Shown here one piece after another: positions 31,420 through 32,500 of a DNA stretch of 32,500 nucleotides. The stretch lies in contig NC_006679.1 in assembly GCF_000091045.1 (NCBI RefSeq), positions 564,281 through 596,780 of the forward strand, given 5' to 3'. The notes under the pieces were generated by a model that was not told the origin of the DNA, did no database searches, and worked only from the letters and a program-made list of their open reading frames with translations. Source of the stretch: Cryptococcus deneoformans JEC21. Taxonomy: Eukaryota; Basidiomycota; Tremellomycetes; Tremellales; Cryptococcaceae. The translations under genes were made by a program, and so were the position numbers. Every line of letters begins with the position of its first letter. The stretch's first letter is position 1.

Positions 31420-32500
31420 ATGCTCTCCGCTTCCATTCTCCGTCCCATCCCCGTCGCGCTTCTTGGCCTCGGTGGCGTCGGCAAGGCTGTCCTCTCCCAG
31501 CTCCTCTCCCCTCCCCTCTCCGCCCAATTCCAGCTCGTCCTCATCGCCAACTCCCGTCTGTCCCTCTCGCTCCCCCTCCCCGCTGCCCCCATCACCCCGG
31601 CCAACTTCCAGTCCATCTTGGAGAAACACGGTGCTCCTCTCGACGTTACCTCCGTCATCTCCGTCCTCTCAACCCACCCCGATGCCCCTGGTATTTTCAT
31701 CGACTGCACCGGCTCTGATGCGATCCCCGCCATGTATCCCCAAATCCTCTCCATGGGCGTTCACATCGTCACCCCCAACAAGAAGGGTCTCTCCTCTTCC
31801 GAGGCTCTCTACAAGGCTATCGCTGAGAAGAGCTTCCCCAATACTCCTTCTTTACTCTACGGCGAGTCTACTGTCGGTGCGGGTTTGCCGATCATCCAGA
31901 CTTTGAAGGACTTGGTCGCTACCGGTGATGAGATTGAGAAGATTGAGGGTGTCTTCAGTGGCACTTTGAGTTATATCTTCAATGAGTTCAGCAAGCCTGG
32001 AGGTGGCGACGTCAAGTTCTCCGAGGTTGTCAAGGTTGCCAAGGAGAAGGGCTATACTGTGAGTTGTGTCTTTTAAAGAGTTTGGAGACACATTGACCTT
32101 CGCGTGTATAGGAGCCTGACCCTCGAGATGACCTCTCCGGTATTGACGTCGCCCGAAAGCTCTCCATCCTCGCCCGACTCGTTCCCACCGTTCCCGCTCT
32201 CCCCGAAGGCTACGCTTCCATCCCTACCCAATCTCTCGTTCCCGATGTCCTCTCCGACGCTTCTACCAAGGAGGAGTACCTTGAGCGACTCGAGGAGGGT
32301 GACGAGTTCTTTGCCAACCTCAGGGAGGAGGCCAAGAAGGAGGGTCAGGTGGTGAGATATGTCGGTGTTATTGACATCAAGTCTGGCAAGGTTGAGGCCA
32401 AGTTGGACAAGTGGGTTGTTTTTCCTTTTTACTAGTGGGGGATGTAGGAGACAAGCTGACAGGGCCTATCAGGTACCCCGCGGACCACGCTTTGGCTACC
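31420..32500 (+). CDS. HOM6: Homoserine dehydrogenase, 5' part
   Basis: NAD(P)H-dependent reduction of aspartate semialdehyde to homoserine, the branch to threonine, methionine and isoleucine. Exons 31420-32058, 32112-32410 and 32473-32500+ are in frame and run off the window. The N-terminal Rossmann motif is VALLGLGGVGKAVLSQLL. Further family text is FIDCTGSD, VTPNKKGLSSSEALYKA, YGESTVGAGLPIIQTLKDL, GVFSGTLSYIFNEFS, and EPDPRDDLSGIDVARKLSILAR around the catalytic region. The last visible residues are YPADHALAT. The first 55 codons are strongly C-ending (TCC, CTC, CCC), as expected of a highly expressed gene. The pathway is absent from mammals. Confidence 0.96.

Overview
The window looks like nuclear DNA from a Cryptococcus-type basidiomycete yeast, probably the C. 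neoformans/gattii complex. Almost every gene is broken by many short introns (mostly 47-70 bases) with GTNNGT donors and YAG acceptors. The dihydrofolate reductase assembles to exactly 229 residues and reads like the known cryptococcal enzyme. Genes are close together on both strands. I see no transposon, CRISPR array or rRNA, and no tRNA I can support.

Layout, left to right: the 3' end of a protein O-mannosyltransferase gene (+); dihydrofolate reductase (-), divergent from the Arp2/3 subunit ARPC3 (+); an intronless unrecognised protein (+); a two-domain fluoride exporter FEX (+); a 17-exon Zn2Cys6 transcription factor (-); an Asteroid/XPG-type nuclease (-); the ribosome biogenesis methyltransferase EMG1/NEP1 (-); a Rab5 GTPase (-) with extremely small exons; a two-RRM RNA-binding protein (+); a seven-helix membrane protein (+); an unrecognised small membrane protein (-), divergent from a second, 1145-residue Zn2Cys6 transcription factor (+); an oxidoreductase-like-domain protein (-), divergent from homoserine dehydrogenase HOM6 (+), which runs off the right edge. 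Most of these are unrelated housekeeping genes, and the window does not form one pathway or cluster.

I built the exon models by hand, using reading-frame phase and protein conservation. All assembled models close in frame except two places in the seven-helix gene. The most unusual observations concern RNA processing. Four introns need a GC donor instead of GT, and one of these lies inside a zinc cluster. The Rab5 gene contains a 3-base exon that supplies the conserved switch-I glycine, and a 9-base exon. A perfect 13-bp hairpin with a 4-base loop lies inside a coding exon of the first transcription factor. The small membrane protein (24677-25257) has a tandem duplication at its N-terminus and may be undescribed. 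No obviously new multi-gene system is visible.
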